64,000 bases of DNA from Helicobacter sp. 11S02629-2 (GCF_002272875.1 NZ_MLAN01000004.1:89387-153386); one strand, 5' to 3'. Shown: positions 54,956-62,544, counted from the stretch's first letter. Notes: generated by a model from the sequence alone, not told the origin. A program made the numbers and translations.

Positions 54956-55413
54956 ATAGAGCTAGAAGGGATAAACTAGAAGTTAGTATCTACTCTTTAA
55001 AAACTCCCCTTTCTATAAACAACTTTAAGATGAAACCAACTAAAGGTGGAACTAATGTCGAGATACAAAAAGGTACTAGGACTTTTTTTAAAAGTGGCTT
55101 TGTAGTAGATAAAGACAAAGGAGTATCTGTGTATGCAAGCAGGATAGATAAAAAAACAGGGAAATTAAAAACTAAAGGCAGGGGTGGACGCTTTTTTGCC
55201 ACCAAAGACCCTAACTCTAATCACGGCTTTGAAGCAAAAAAAGCAAAACTTTATAGATATGAGAGTATAAAAGGACATAACCGCAGAAGCAGCAAATATG
55301 ACGAGGTTAGCTATCTTTACACTAAGTCTTTTGAACTTATAGCAAATGACACTAAAACTAAGCTTATAAAAGAGGCAGTAAAGATTTTTAAAGCAGAACC
55401 TAGCAAGGAGTAA
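54952..55413 (+). pseudogene. Phage tail protein fragment (minor tail protein Z-like), 5' truncated
   Basis: The frame continues from inside the minus-strand HTH start region. The phage-like part begins about 54952 (AYRARRDKLEVSIYSL) and runs to the stop at 55413. Phrases KTPLSINNF, GGTNVEIQKGTRTFFKSGFV and the Gly/Arg-rich middle (KGRGGRFFATKD) fit the Z-type minor tail proteins of tailed phages. The 5' end is missing, with the first residues replaced by sequence belonging to the HTH gene, so I call it a remnant. Confidence 0.4.
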
Positions 55414-55416
55414 AAG

Positions 55417-55533
55417 ATGGAAGAAACTTATATAGCAATGCAAGGAGAAGCTAAGATAGATAAGTTTAGTATCTCTCAAGTTAATCACAATGTAAGCTCA
55501 CAAGGCTGGGATATGAGTCTAACTTTGGAGTAG
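55417..55533 (+). pseudogene. Short phage-like fragment (38 aa)
   Basis: A frame from ATG 55417 to TAG 55533 reads METYIAM-like start (MEETYIAMQGEAKIDKFSIS) and ends QVNHNVSSQGWDMSLTLE. The ending resembles the C-terminus of phage late-control D/baseplate proteins. A second copy of such an end lies on the minus strand at 56256-56435. It follows the tail-like gene by 3 bases. Confidence 0.35.
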
Positions 55534-55569
55534 GAAAATATGCTAGAATGGCATATTAAGGAGTCATAT

Positions 55570-55881
55570 ATGATTTTAACCCTAGTGATATTAGTTATTA
55601 TCGCTTTCTTGCCTTCTATATTTGTATTTTTCTACTCTGCAATAAAGGAGGGGCTAAAGCATGCAAAAGAAACACAAGAAAAAAGACTTCCTAATCCTAA
55701 ACACAAAAAACTTAATATGTGGTTTAATTCTATAGCATCTATAGTTTCGCTAGTGCTTGTTTTAAGCTCTTTTGCACTAGGTCTACCTCACTACATCACC
55801 ATACTTTTTTTATACTCTTGCTTATGTTTTACAGGGCTTTTTATCTACTCAATATATCTAAAAATAAAGACAAAAGAGTAG
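55570..55881 (+). CDS. Membrane protein, unknown function (103 aa)
   Basis: I chose ATG 55570 because AAGGAG lies 8 bases before it; a longer in-frame start at 55540 lacks a ribosome site. The product has three helices: residues about 1-20, 48-65 and 72-92. The loop between the first two is basic (KHAKETQEKRLPNPKHKKL). It is of the size of small phage or plasmid membrane proteins. Family not recognised. It is intact compared with its neighbours. Confidence 0.5.
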   Translation: MILTLVILVIIAFLPSIFVFFYSAIKEGLKHAKETQEKRLPNPKHKKLNMWFNSIASIVSLVLVLSSFALGLPHYITILFLYSCLCFTGLFIYSIYLKIKTKE

Positions 55882-55967
55882 GGTCAAAACACTAGCTATA
55901 TAAAAGCTAATGGGCTTTTATATAAACAAAAACAAGGCGTTAGCTTCCTTGCTTTGTACAAGATTTT

Positions 55968-56108
55968 TTAATAAATCTTTTTTAGAACTATGCCCTTACT
56001 TAAGCTTTTACTTAGTTTTTCTCCTAAAGTAGCAGTTTGCCTATCAAACTGATGCAGGCTTTTAGTAAGTGTGCTTATATCTGCGGTTATGTTTAAAGTT
56101 ACTGCCAT
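55968..56108 (-). pseudogene. N-terminal remnant of a tape-measure-like protein (46 aa)
   Basis: Starts with ATG (complement of 56106-56108), 8 bases after AAAGG. The product begins MAVTLNITADISTLTKSLHQ and goes on FDRQTATLGEKLSKSLSKGI, then six residues and a stop. The pattern of a strand, Thr/Ala and then an amphipathic helix is typical of the first residues of phage tail tape measure proteins, normally many hundreds of residues long. The rest has been lost. Confidence 0.45.
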
Positions 56109-56110
56109 TT

Positions 56111-56245
56111 TTATATCCTTTTATGCTTTCTCTTCCATCTTTGCTTTTTTATATCAAACTTTTTACCTTGCAGCAGTTTATAAATTAGATAGAGACCATT
56201 TAAAACTTCACTGCTTATATCTTTTACTTCTTTTTTGCTAAGCAT
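56111..56245 (-). CDS. Small basic protein upstream of the tape-measure remnant (44 aa)
   Basis: A frame from ATG (complement of 56243-56245) to TAA reads MLSKKEVKDISSEVLNGLYL and ends in a Lys/Arg-rich tail (KKQRWKRKHKRI). It ends 2 bases before the next ATG on the same strand. In tailed phages a small gene often precedes the tape measure gene (tail assembly chaperone). That role is possible by position only. Confidence 0.4.
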   Translation of the reverse strand: MLSKKEVKDISSEVLNGLYLIYKLLQGKKFDIKKQRWKRKHKRI

Positions 56246-56255
56246 GTGGCTATAT

Positions 56256-56435
56256 CTACTCAAAGTTAGCACTCATGCTCCAGCTTTCAGGGCTTAAAGT
56301 ATGGCTTACTTGGGTTAGTAAGTAGCGCTTAATTTCCCCTCTTAACTTTAGATCTAAAAAAGCCCCTGCAAAGATAACCCCTCCTACTTTTGTAAAGCTT
56401 CCTTTAGTTAGTCCCTCACTAAGCCCAAACCTAAT
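56256..56435 (-). pseudogene. C-terminal remnant of a phage late-control D-like gene
   Basis: An open frame without a start, flanked on its 5' side by a stop codon, reads IRFGLSEGLTKGSFTKVGGV then FAGAFLDLKLRGEIKRYLLT and ends QVSHTLSPESWSMSANFE. The ending phrase matches the style of D-type baseplate/late control proteins. Together with 56111-56245 and 55968-56108 it forms a minus-strand phage tail block. Confidence 0.4.
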
Positions 56436-56465
56436 TTAGAAAATATAGCCTTTTATAAAGCAAAG

Positions 56466-56948
56466 ATGATACTGCTAAATGACTATGACCCAAAACCTTT
56501 AACTAAACTTTTAAGTAAAAAGATAACTACCTATCTAAAGGCTAATGAAGTAAAAGACCCAGAAGGCTTTAAGGCCTGTGCTAGATTTAATATATTTAAC
56601 AATCTTTATGATGATGGCAAAACCATCGCCATAGACTTTTTGTTAAATAACTGCAAGTTTGATGATAAAAGCAACCTAAAAGCCTACCAAAATATAGATG
56701 CCTTTAAAGAATTTATAAGCCTAAGTAAAGAAAAACTCCCTAGCAGTAAAGATATAACCTTAAGTGGGGTTAATGTAAATAGGCAAGGTGTGCTAACTAT
56801 AGCCCTACTAAGAAAAGGGGAGTGCTCTAAAAGATTTCCTTCCGCCTCTTGCAAAGATGCCTTTGTAAGAAAGTTTGATAATGGAGGGATGGTATTTTCA
56901 TACAAAGGTAATATTATGGGTGTTGGTGTGCCAAGTGGGACTTACTAA
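56466..56948 (+). CDS. Phage-like protein of unknown function
   Basis: A 160-residue frame ending directly before the TerS-like gene (TAA then GTG). It has no signal or membrane segment and contains two Cys (GECSKRFPSASCKDA). Sense continues upstream in the same frame for about 10 codons (NIAFYKAK) without a clear start, so the 5' end may be lost. Its neighbour suggests a phage structural or packaging role, but I do not recognise the family. Confidence 0.4.
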   Translation: MILLNDYDPKPLTKLLSKKITTYLKANEVKDPEGFKACARFNIFNNLYDDGKTIAIDFLLNNCKFDDKSNLKAYQNIDAFKEFISLSKEKLPSSKDITLSGVNVNRQGVLTIALLRKGECSKRFPSASCKDAFVRKFDNGGMVFSYKGNIMGVGVPSGTY

Positions 56949-57278
56949 GTGTTAGTCAACACAAAAACACTAGCTAGCTTGCTAAGTCTTACTGACAGGC
57001 ATGTGTACAATCTTGAAAAAGCAGGAGTGCTTAGCAAAGAAGAAAAAGATGCTTGGGATGTAAAAAAGTGTTTTAGTGCTTATCTAAACTATAAGATAAA
57101 TCTTGAAAATATAACTGGTGATATGGGCAAGATAAAACTAAAACGTGAGTTAGCAGAGGCAAGATTAAAAGAGCTAGCTTTTAAGGTGCAAACTAAAAAG
57201 CTAGTAGATATAGACACTGTGAGTAATACGTGGAGTGATATAAGTAATGTTGTAACTCACAAGCTTTATGATTTGCCA
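56949..57278 (+). pseudogene. Phage terminase small subunit (Nu1-like), 3' truncated
   Basis: Starts at GTG with no gap after the preceding stop. The N-terminus is a winged-helix/MerR-like DNA-binding fold: VLVNTKTLASLLSLTDRHVY, then NLEKAGVLSKEE and YLNYKINLEN. A long helix with KLKRELAEARLKELAFKVQT follows, then KLVDIDTVSNTWSDISNVVT. This is the order of Nu1-type terminase small subunits, which bind cos or pac sites. The gene is cut at KLYDLP by the degenerate CRISPR repeat beginning at 57279, where the frame ends within the repeat. Confidence 0.55.
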
Positions 57279-57314
57279 GTTATAAGAATCTCCTAAAGTC
57301 TTACATGTTATAAT
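57279..57314 (+). repeat. Degenerate single CRISPR repeat (copy B)
   Basis: Thirty-six bases beginning GTTATAAGAATCTCCTAAAG match the array repeat in about 28 positions, in the same orientation. No repeat lies 30 bases away on either side; the array begins 460 bases further on. It stands exactly at the end of the truncated TerS-like gene. Confidence 0.65.
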
Positions 57315-57347
57315 GAGAAGGAAAACCGAAAAGAACACTTAGATAAG

Positions 57348-57608
57348 ATGAGCGAAAAAATGCTTCACAATAACTTAGAGCAAATAAAAAAGACAATTAA
57401 TAAATTACAAAATAAAATAAAGAGCACTAACAAAAAAATAAAAAATTACACAAAGGCTGAGCAAGCTATCAGACAAGCTTTGTTATTTAGACTTCAGACC
57501 CCAACAGATGAAACTGTAGAATATATAAAAAATTCACAGACTACAGATTATCACGATCATGATGAATTATTAGAAGATTTGCAAAATGAAAACAGGCAAG
57601 AAAGCTAA
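57348..57608 (+). CDS. Putative antitoxin upstream of a YafQ-like toxin remnant
   Basis: An 86-residue helical protein: a Lys/Asn-rich coiled-coil-like start (INKLQNKIKSTNKKIKNYTK), then AEQAIRQALLFRLQTPTDET, then an acidic, flexible tail (YHDHDELLEDLQNENRQES). A charged N-terminal coil with an acidic tail is usual for type II antitoxins. The next frame is a YafQ-like toxin fragment 9 bases later, the order expected for a pair like H. pylori HP0895-HP0894. Family assignment is tentative. Confidence 0.45.
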   Translation: MSEKMLHNNLEQIKKTINKLQNKIKSTNKKIKNYTKAEQAIRQALLFRLQTPTDETVEYIKNSQTTDYHDHDELLEDLQNENRQES

Positions 57609-57617
57609 TTTATGTGA

Positions 57618-57774
57618 GAGCTGAATATCCAAAATACTTACGTAAAAGATTTAAAATTAGTGATCAAACAAAGATGGGACGTAGAATCCATCAAACAAGT
57701 GGTTGATTCTTTGATGCAAGATGATGTATTAGACAAAAGGCTAAAAAACCATCAGCTAATTGGAGAGCAAGGGA
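57618..57774 (+). pseudogene. Truncated YafQ/RelE-type toxin
   Basis: The frame reads LNIQNTYVKDLKLVIKQRWD then VESIKQVVDSLMQDDVLDKR and LKNHQLIGE. This is the first half of a YafQ-family mRNA interferase (conserved KDLK, and NH-x-L-x-G in place of DHPLxG). No ATG or GTG starts it in frame; the codon before is TGA. The second half, with the catalytic His and the GSHSELF-type end, is missing because the first CRISPR repeat begins at 57775. It cannot be an active toxin. Confidence 0.55.
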
Positions 57775-58272
57775 GTTATAAGAGTCCCCTAAAGTTCTAT
57801 GTGCTACAATAAAAGCAATGATTGACTGGGACTGCTATGAGTTATAAGAGTCCCCTAAAGTTCTATGTGCTACAATAATTGAAATGCTCCATTTTAAAAG
57901 TTTCAGGTTATAAGAGTCCCCTAAAGTTCTATATGCTACAATTTTCGATGAGCTGTTTAGACTTAGCAACATGTTATAAGAGTCCCCTAAAGTTCTATAT
58001 GCTACAATCTCCCAAAATGGTCAAATTCAGATTATGTAGTTATAAGAGTCCCCTAAAGTTCTATGTGCTACAATTATAAAAAATTTTAATTTTTATACAA
58101 AAAGGTTATAAGAGTCCCCTAAAGTTCTATGTGCTACAATGCAGTTGTTAGTTTTGTGACTTGCACTTTGGTTATAAGAGTCCCCTAAAGTTCTATGTGC
58201 TACAATCGTTCTAGCTCCCCACCACTAAGACTAGGAGTTATAAGAGTCCCCTAAAGTTCTATGTGCTACAAT
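57775..58272 (+). CRISPR. CRISPR array: 8 repeats of 36 bp, 7 spacers of 30 bp (type II-like)
   Basis: Repeats start at 57775, 57841, 57907, 57973, 58039, 58105, 58171 and 58237. The unit begins GTTATAAGAGTCCCCTAAAG and ends TTCTATGTGCTACAAT. Repeats 3 and 4 differ by one base (ATATGC in place of ATGTGC); the rest are identical. All spacers are exactly 30 bases, the spacing of type II-C arrays. Each repeat ends in TGCTACAAT, an extended -10 element, so each spacer could have its own promoter, as in C. jejuni and N. meningitidis. A tracrRNA lies just downstream. No cas gene is visible within 57 kb to the left or 5 kb to the right. Confidence 0.97.
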
Positions 58273-58352
58273 ACATGTCGGACTTAAGCCCGTAATTTAG
58301 GGCTTTGAAAGCATATTTTTAAAGCTTAAAGTAGTTTTAAACTTTAAAATGC

Positions 58353-58358
58353 TACAGT
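58353..58358 (+). promoter_or_regulatory. -10 element of the tracrRNA
   Basis: TACAGT in AATGCTACAGT is an extended -10 (TGC before the hexamer), very like the one that ends each repeat. Transcription would start about 58362-58365, right before the anti-repeat. Confidence 0.6.
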
Positions 58359-58361
58359 TAA

Positions 58362-58458
58362 AGCCTCCAAATGTAGAACTTTAGGGGACTCTTATAATAA
58401 GACTTAAGATTTTAAAGTCTTAAGTCGCACACACGTGGTTTAAGACCACGGTTTTCTT
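58362..58458 (+). ncRNA. tracrRNA (predicted)
   Basis: Bases 58374-58397 (TAGAACTTTAGGGGACTC then TTATAA) are a perfect complement of repeat positions 2-25. G-T pairs extend this by a base on each side, so it makes a long bulge-free duplex with pre-crRNA. A 9-bp stem (GACTTAAGA/TCTTAAGTC, 58401-58426) and a terminator stem CGTGGT/ACCACG with GTTTTCTT (58434-58458) follow. This is the order anti-repeat, stem, terminator of type II tracrRNAs. The RNA is read in the same direction as the array and would need Cas9 and RNase III from elsewhere in the genome. Confidence 0.88.
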
Positions 58459-58503
58459 AAAGCCAAGGCCTTAGGGTTTTGTCTTTAAGATACTTTAATA
58501 TTT

Positions 58504-58680
58504 TTATCTTTCTATCATTACAGCTATCATCATCACAGACATTACAAGCGTGAGATTATACCCCAAGACAAACCTAACTAGATCTAATAAAGTATTAATT
58601 AACTATCAAATAGATGCATGCAGATATAAACTACAAATCCAAAGATGGTATCAAAAATGACGTAAATATGGCTTTTATAA
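58504..58680 (-). pseudogene. Remnant of a membrane protein gene
   Basis: On the minus strand two overlapping frames each give good membrane-helix sequence broken by stops: VIFDTIFGFVVYICMHLFDS in one, and LINTLLDLVRFVLGYNLTLV then MSVMMIAVMIER in the other, ending at TAA (58504-58506). They make sense as one protein end joined by a frameshift near 58600. No start is seen. Family not identified. Confidence 0.35.
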
Positions 58681-58706
58681 AAAGTAGATTCTATGTAAGC
58701 AAGAAC

Positions 58707-59051
58707 CTAGGAGTAGCTATAAGCCGAGTTCTGTATTAGGCAATCATTTATCTTCTTCTTTATCTCGCGATAAAGCTTTAGCGAATAGCTTTAATATTAA
58801 GACTTATTTAACCTGCTATTCTTGCTACGGATTGGGTTTACATGGCATTTATAATTGCTTATAAATCGGTAGGCTCTTACCCTGCCTTTTCACCCTTACT
58901 TTATGAAATCTAGATTCTATAAAGCGGTATATTTCTGTTGCACTTTCCCTTAGTTTACACTAGCCATTTGTTAAATGGAATCCTAAGTCTTTGTAGCTCG
59001 GACTTTCCTCTAGTGCTTAAAAGCATACTAGCGATTGCTTGCTACTCCTAG
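58707..59051 (-). ncRNA. rnpB: RNase P RNA
   Basis: The RNA subunit of RNase P, which matures tRNA 5' ends. On the minus strand the 5' end carries the paired stem CTAGGAGTAGC, whose complement GCTACTCCTAG is at the 3' end. The conserved 5' core GAGGAAAGTCCGAGC is read near 59015-59000, and the 3' core CAGAACTCGGCTTAT near 58734-58720. AGTGCAACAGAAA-type core sequence is also visible (58950-58935). It is about 345 nt, a normal bacterial A-type length. The gene separates the island from the next operon. Confidence 0.93.
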
Positions 59052-59116
59052 TGGTGCAAAGTTTAGCAAAAAAAGGCTAAACTTGGGGAATTAGAAAAAA
59101 CTTACTTAGAGATGAC

Positions 59117-60199
59117 ATGCAAGCAAACACTATCTTCAAACTCCTAACTTTTGGAATCTTACTTTTTGGAGTAGCTTTCTCGCGCCCAGTCCTAGTAAAA
59201 ACTACTCCTATTAAAGAAGGTTCTTTAGAAAAGCAAAGCGTTTTCATAGGCACTATCAACTACAAAGAAAGCTCACAAGTCGCCTCACAAAGGCAAGGTG
59301 TAGTTCAAGACTTGAGATTTAGCGTTGGAGAGAGGGTTAAAAAAGGTCAAGTTTTAGTAAGTCTTAATACTGACGTACTGCAAAAAGAGCTTGAAGTCAA
59401 AGAAGCAAAGATCGAAGAGGCAAAGTTCCAAGCCCAAAAGATTATAAACGAAGTAGCAAGGTATAAAAACTTACTTGATGAAGACGCTATAGCACTTCAG
59501 CAGTATGAAAACTTAGAGTTTGAGTTAAAAGCCAAGATGGCAAGTATCACTAGCTTACAAGCAGACTATGACTTATCTAAAGAGGAACTTACTCAGATGG
59601 ATATAAAAGCTCCCTTTGATGGCATAGTTATAAATAGACTTACAAACGTCGGCCAGTGGCTAAAGGTAGGAGACCCAGTAGCACTTATACTAAATACATC
59701 TCATATAGAAGTTATAGTCTATGTGCCAAGTAATATAGCAAAGTTTCAACGCATAGGCTCTAAAGTTAATATGGATATAGATAACAAACACTATCTAGGC
59801 AGGATAACAGCCCTTATACCACGGGCTGATGAGCTTTCGCGCACCTTCCCTATACATATATCTTTGCCTTATAGACCAAACTTTCTAGATGGCATGGCTG
59901 TAGAAGTAAGGCTTAATACTGAAGGGCTAGTTAGCGGCTACCTCGTGCCAAGAGATAGTGTTGTTGAGTATCAAGGAAGAACAGTTATTTTTATAGTGCA
60001 AAATGGCAGATCAAGGGCAGTTAATGTCAGTGTGCTTTCATTACAAGAAAAGATAGCTGTAGTGCAAGGAAGTATGAGAAACAAAAACTTAGTAGTCATA
60101 AGTGGTCAAGATAGACTGCAAGATAATATAGAAGTACAAGTACAGCCTTCCCATCCCACAAAACCAAGTCATACACAAAAAGCTATAAAAAAGGGCTAG
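59117..60199 (+). CDS. Periplasmic adaptor (membrane fusion protein) of an RND-type efflux or secretion system
   Basis: A 360-residue HlyD/RND adaptor. An N-terminal signal (IFKLLTFGILLFGVAFS) is followed by a split lipoyl domain (QGVVQDLRFSVGERVKKGQVL and MDIKAPFDGIVINRLTNVGQ). Between these is a coiled-coil hairpin (about residues 95-155), then beta-barrel and membrane-proximal domains to about 330. The tail is Lys/Pro/His-rich. Such adaptors link an inner-membrane pump to an outer-membrane channel. Neither partner gene is next to it; instead a sensor kinase gene starts 3 bases later. Confidence 0.85.
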   Translation: MQANTIFKLLTFGILLFGVAFSRPVLVKTTPIKEGSLEKQSVFIGTINYKESSQVASQRQGVVQDLRFSVGERVKKGQVLVSLNTDVLQKELEVKEAKIEEAKFQAQKIINEVARYKNLLDEDAIALQQYENLEFELKAKMASITSLQADYDLSKEELTQMDIKAPFDGIVINRLTNVGQWLKVGDPVALILNTSHIEVIVYVPSNIAKFQRIGSKVNMDIDNKHYLGRITALIPRADELSRTFPIHISLPYRPNFLDGMAVEVRLNTEGLVSGYLVPRDSVVEYQGRTVIFIVQNGRSRAVNVSVLSLQEKIAVVQGSMRNKNLVVISGQDRLQDNIEVQVQPSHPTKPSHTQKAIKKG

Positions 60200-60202
60200 A
60201 TT

Positions 60203-61540
60203 TTGAGACACTCTATATTTTTCACTATTAATGTTTTATTTTTGGTGGCATTAGTGCTTTTTCTTACTTTTTCTTACTTTTATGCCCACGTCCAGCCTGA
60301 AGTTGAAAGCCTAAGACAGTATAACAACATAGCAGCTTCTATAAACCGCCTTTTAAAGTATGACGCTAGTATAGATGAGATAAGGGCGTATCTTAAAAAT
60401 ATAAACTTTGTAGAGATAAAAGACATAAGGGATAAGATGAAGCTAGAGCTTCCTTCCATCATGCCCTACTCTTTAGATAGACGCGCAAGTGTCAAAATCT
60501 TACAAGTTTATAATGACATCTATATCTTGATACAAACTCATAGAGATATATTTGTCTATAAAGATTCCACGCACTTTTCGTGGTCTAGATATCAGATAAT
60601 AACTCTTATAGGAGTTTTAGCCCTTTTACTAACTTACTTCTTACTTGTAAAAAGACTTTTGCCACTTAGAATCTTACGCCACGACATAGTGCAAGCCTCA
60701 AGGGGTGGGACTATAAAAGAAGTGGATATGAGCCTTTATCAAAAAGATGAGATAGGGCAGCTTGCCTTAAGCTTTAACATGGCAGTTAATAGGATAAAAG
60801 CACTTAATCAGTCCCGCGAGCTTTTCTTAAGAAGCATCATGCACGAGCTTAAAACTCCCATCACAGTAGGCAGGATAACTGCTGAGATGTTACAAGATCA
60901 AAAGCAAAAAGAAAGACTTTGCAAAGTCTTTGAAAGGCTTAATCAGCTTATAGATGAGTTTGCTAGGGTAGAAGAGCTAGCTAGTAAGAGTTATAACTTA
61001 AATAAAAGTGAGTTTTTACTAGTAGACCTAATAAGCTTTGTAAAAAAGATGCTTTTAATAGACGCACTTAATGACCCAATAGAGCTAGAAGAAAACAACG
61101 ACTTGATAAAAGCAGACTTTGAGCTTTTTGCCTTAAGCGTTAAAAACCTACTTGATAACGCCATAAAGTACAGTACTGATGGCAAGGTTAAAGTTAAAAG
61201 TTCTAAGTGCGACCTCATAATCTCTAATCTTGGTGAGCCTTTAAAGATGAGCTTAAATGAGTACTTTAAGCCCTACTTCAAAGAGAAGAAAAACCCTAAC
61301 TCTAAAGGCTTTGGCTTAGGTATGTATATAATCAAAAATACACTAGATGCCCAAGACTTAAAGATAGAGTACAACTATAAAGATGGCACAAACTACTTCA
61401 TCATAAAAGACTGCATAGTGGAATCTTTTTGTGCCCTTCCTAGTAAAGAAGGAAAAGCTAAAGACACTAAAACTCAAAGCGCCAAAAGAAGAGATGGCAA
61501 AGGCAAAGATTCTAAAGGCTTAGAAGACTTTGATATCTAA
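60203..61540 (+). CDS. Sensor histidine kinase, ArsS-like
   Basis: A 445-residue kinase. Two membrane helices (about 5-27 and 133-150) flank a periplasmic sensor of about 105 residues. A HAMP-type linker follows, then H-box MHELKTPITVG, N-box LLDNAIKYS and G-box NSKGFGLGMYIIKN. The phrases SYFYAHVQPEVE and RLLPLRILRHDI resemble the acid-sensing kinase ArsS (HP0165) of H. pylori. The start is a TTG at 60203; the first ATG is far inside the sensor. No response regulator gene is nearby. The C-terminal 40 residues are a charged low-complexity tail (KDTKTQSAKRRDGKGKDSKG). Confidence 0.82.
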   Translation: MRHSIFFTINVLFLVALVLFLTFSYFYAHVQPEVESLRQYNNIAASINRLLKYDASIDEIRAYLKNINFVEIKDIRDKMKLELPSIMPYSLDRRASVKILQVYNDIYILIQTHRDIFVYKDSTHFSWSRYQIITLIGVLALLLTYFLLVKRLLPLRILRHDIVQASRGGTIKEVDMSLYQKDEIGQLALSFNMAVNRIKALNQSRELFLRSIMHELKTPITVGRITAEMLQDQKQKERLCKVFERLNQLIDEFARVEELASKSYNLNKSEFLLVDLISFVKKMLLIDALNDPIELEENNDLIKADFELFALSVKNLLDNAIKYSTDGKVKVKSSKCDLIISNLGEPLKMSLNEYFKPYFKEKKNPNSKGFGLGMYIIKNTLDAQDLKIEYNYKDGTNYFIIKDCIVESFCALPSKEGKAKDTKTQSAKRRDGKGKDSKGLEDFDI

Positions 61541-61554
61541 GATACCCAAAGCCT

Positions 61555-62544
61555 TTAAATGGCTATCTTGCCAAGACTTATAATGTATAAGCCAATGCGC
61601 ATAAAAGTCTGCCACTTTACATAGTACCTAAGAGACTTAATACAAGCTTTTATGTAAGCTAGTTTAAAAGCATCATATCTATACTCTAACTCTATAACTG
61701 ACTTAAGGATGTTTTGCGCTCTAGTTTTAGATTCTAAAAAATACCTATTAGCATTAATAGCTTTTATGGAATCTAGCCTATTAAACTCATCTATAACAGC
61801 TTTTAAATCCTCTACTTTTTTAGCTGTGCTTAAAGCGTCTCTCTTTCTAGTTATGGAGCTTGCACTCTCGCAGTAGATATAAAAACGCCCTTTAACGCCT
61901 ATGCTTTTTTTAGCTAGTGAAAGCACTATGAAAGTTTTTAGGGCATCTTCTGCCATCTTTAGTCTAGGCATATCTTCCATATAAGCTAAGGCTTCTTGCA
62001 AAAGGTCTTTTCTAAATAGCTTAGCCCCTATCTGCCAAGGTGGAGTAGCACAGTCTAAAAACACAGCCTTTAATACATCATCACCTTTTTTTGTATCAAG
62101 TACTACTTTTGGTGAGACCCTCTTCCAAGTCTTTGGATGATACTCCATACCAAAAAAGATAGCATCAACTACTTGTCCATCTTGTGCTAAGGAATCTAAA
62201 ATCTTTGCCTTTAAAACCTCACAAGCTTGCAACTCTATATAGTCATCAGCATCTAGAAATGCTATATACTCTCCCCTTGCTTGCTTTATACCTTCTAGTC
62301 TTGCGTGAAAAGTGCCTAAATTGCTTGCATTACTAACTATGCTTATACGAGGGTCTTTAGCAGCATAGCCCTTAACTAGGCTAATAGAACAATCACTAGA
62401 ACAGTCATCAACTACTATCACTTCTATGTCTTTTAGACTTTGGTTGATGCAAGATTGTAAAGTTCGCTCTATATAGCTTTCTGCATTAAAAACTGGGATG
62501 ATGATGGAGATAAAGATTCTATCTTTAGGGTTTGTATCTTGCAT
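61555..62544 (-). CDS. Family 2 glycosyltransferase
   Basis: A 329-residue GT-A fold enzyme with the GT2 pattern: ISIIIPVFNAESYIERTLQS, VDDCSSDCS, GEYIAFLDADDYIE (DXD motif Asp-Ala-Asp). The C-terminal part is helical and basic, typical of surface polysaccharide or glycoprotein transferases. It converges on the kinase gene with 14 bases between the stops. It lies close to a nucleotidyltransferase gene at the window end, so the surroundings may be a surface-glycan locus. Donor and acceptor are unknown. Confidence 0.85.
   Translation of the reverse strand: MQDTNPKDRIFISIIIPVFNAESYIERTLQSCINQSLKDIEVIVVDDCSSDCSISLVKGYAAKDPRISIVSNASNLGTFHARLEGIKQARGEYIAFLDADDYIELQACEVLKAKILDSLAQDGQVVDAIFFGMEYHPKTWKRVSPKVVLDTKKGDDVLKAVFLDCATPPWQIGAKLFRKDLLQEALAYMEDMPRLKMAEDALKTFIVLSLAKKSIGVKGRFYIYCESASSITRKRDALSTAKKVEDLKAVIDEFNRLDSIKAINANRYFLESKTRAQNILKSVIELEYRYDAFKLAYIKACIKSLRYYVKWQTFMRIGLYIISLGKIAI

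Noticed and set aside
57879..58079. A 66-codon frame across repeats 2 to 5 of the CRISPR array
   Set aside because: It is a product of repeated translation of the repeat unit (YKSPLKFYMLQ); not a gene.
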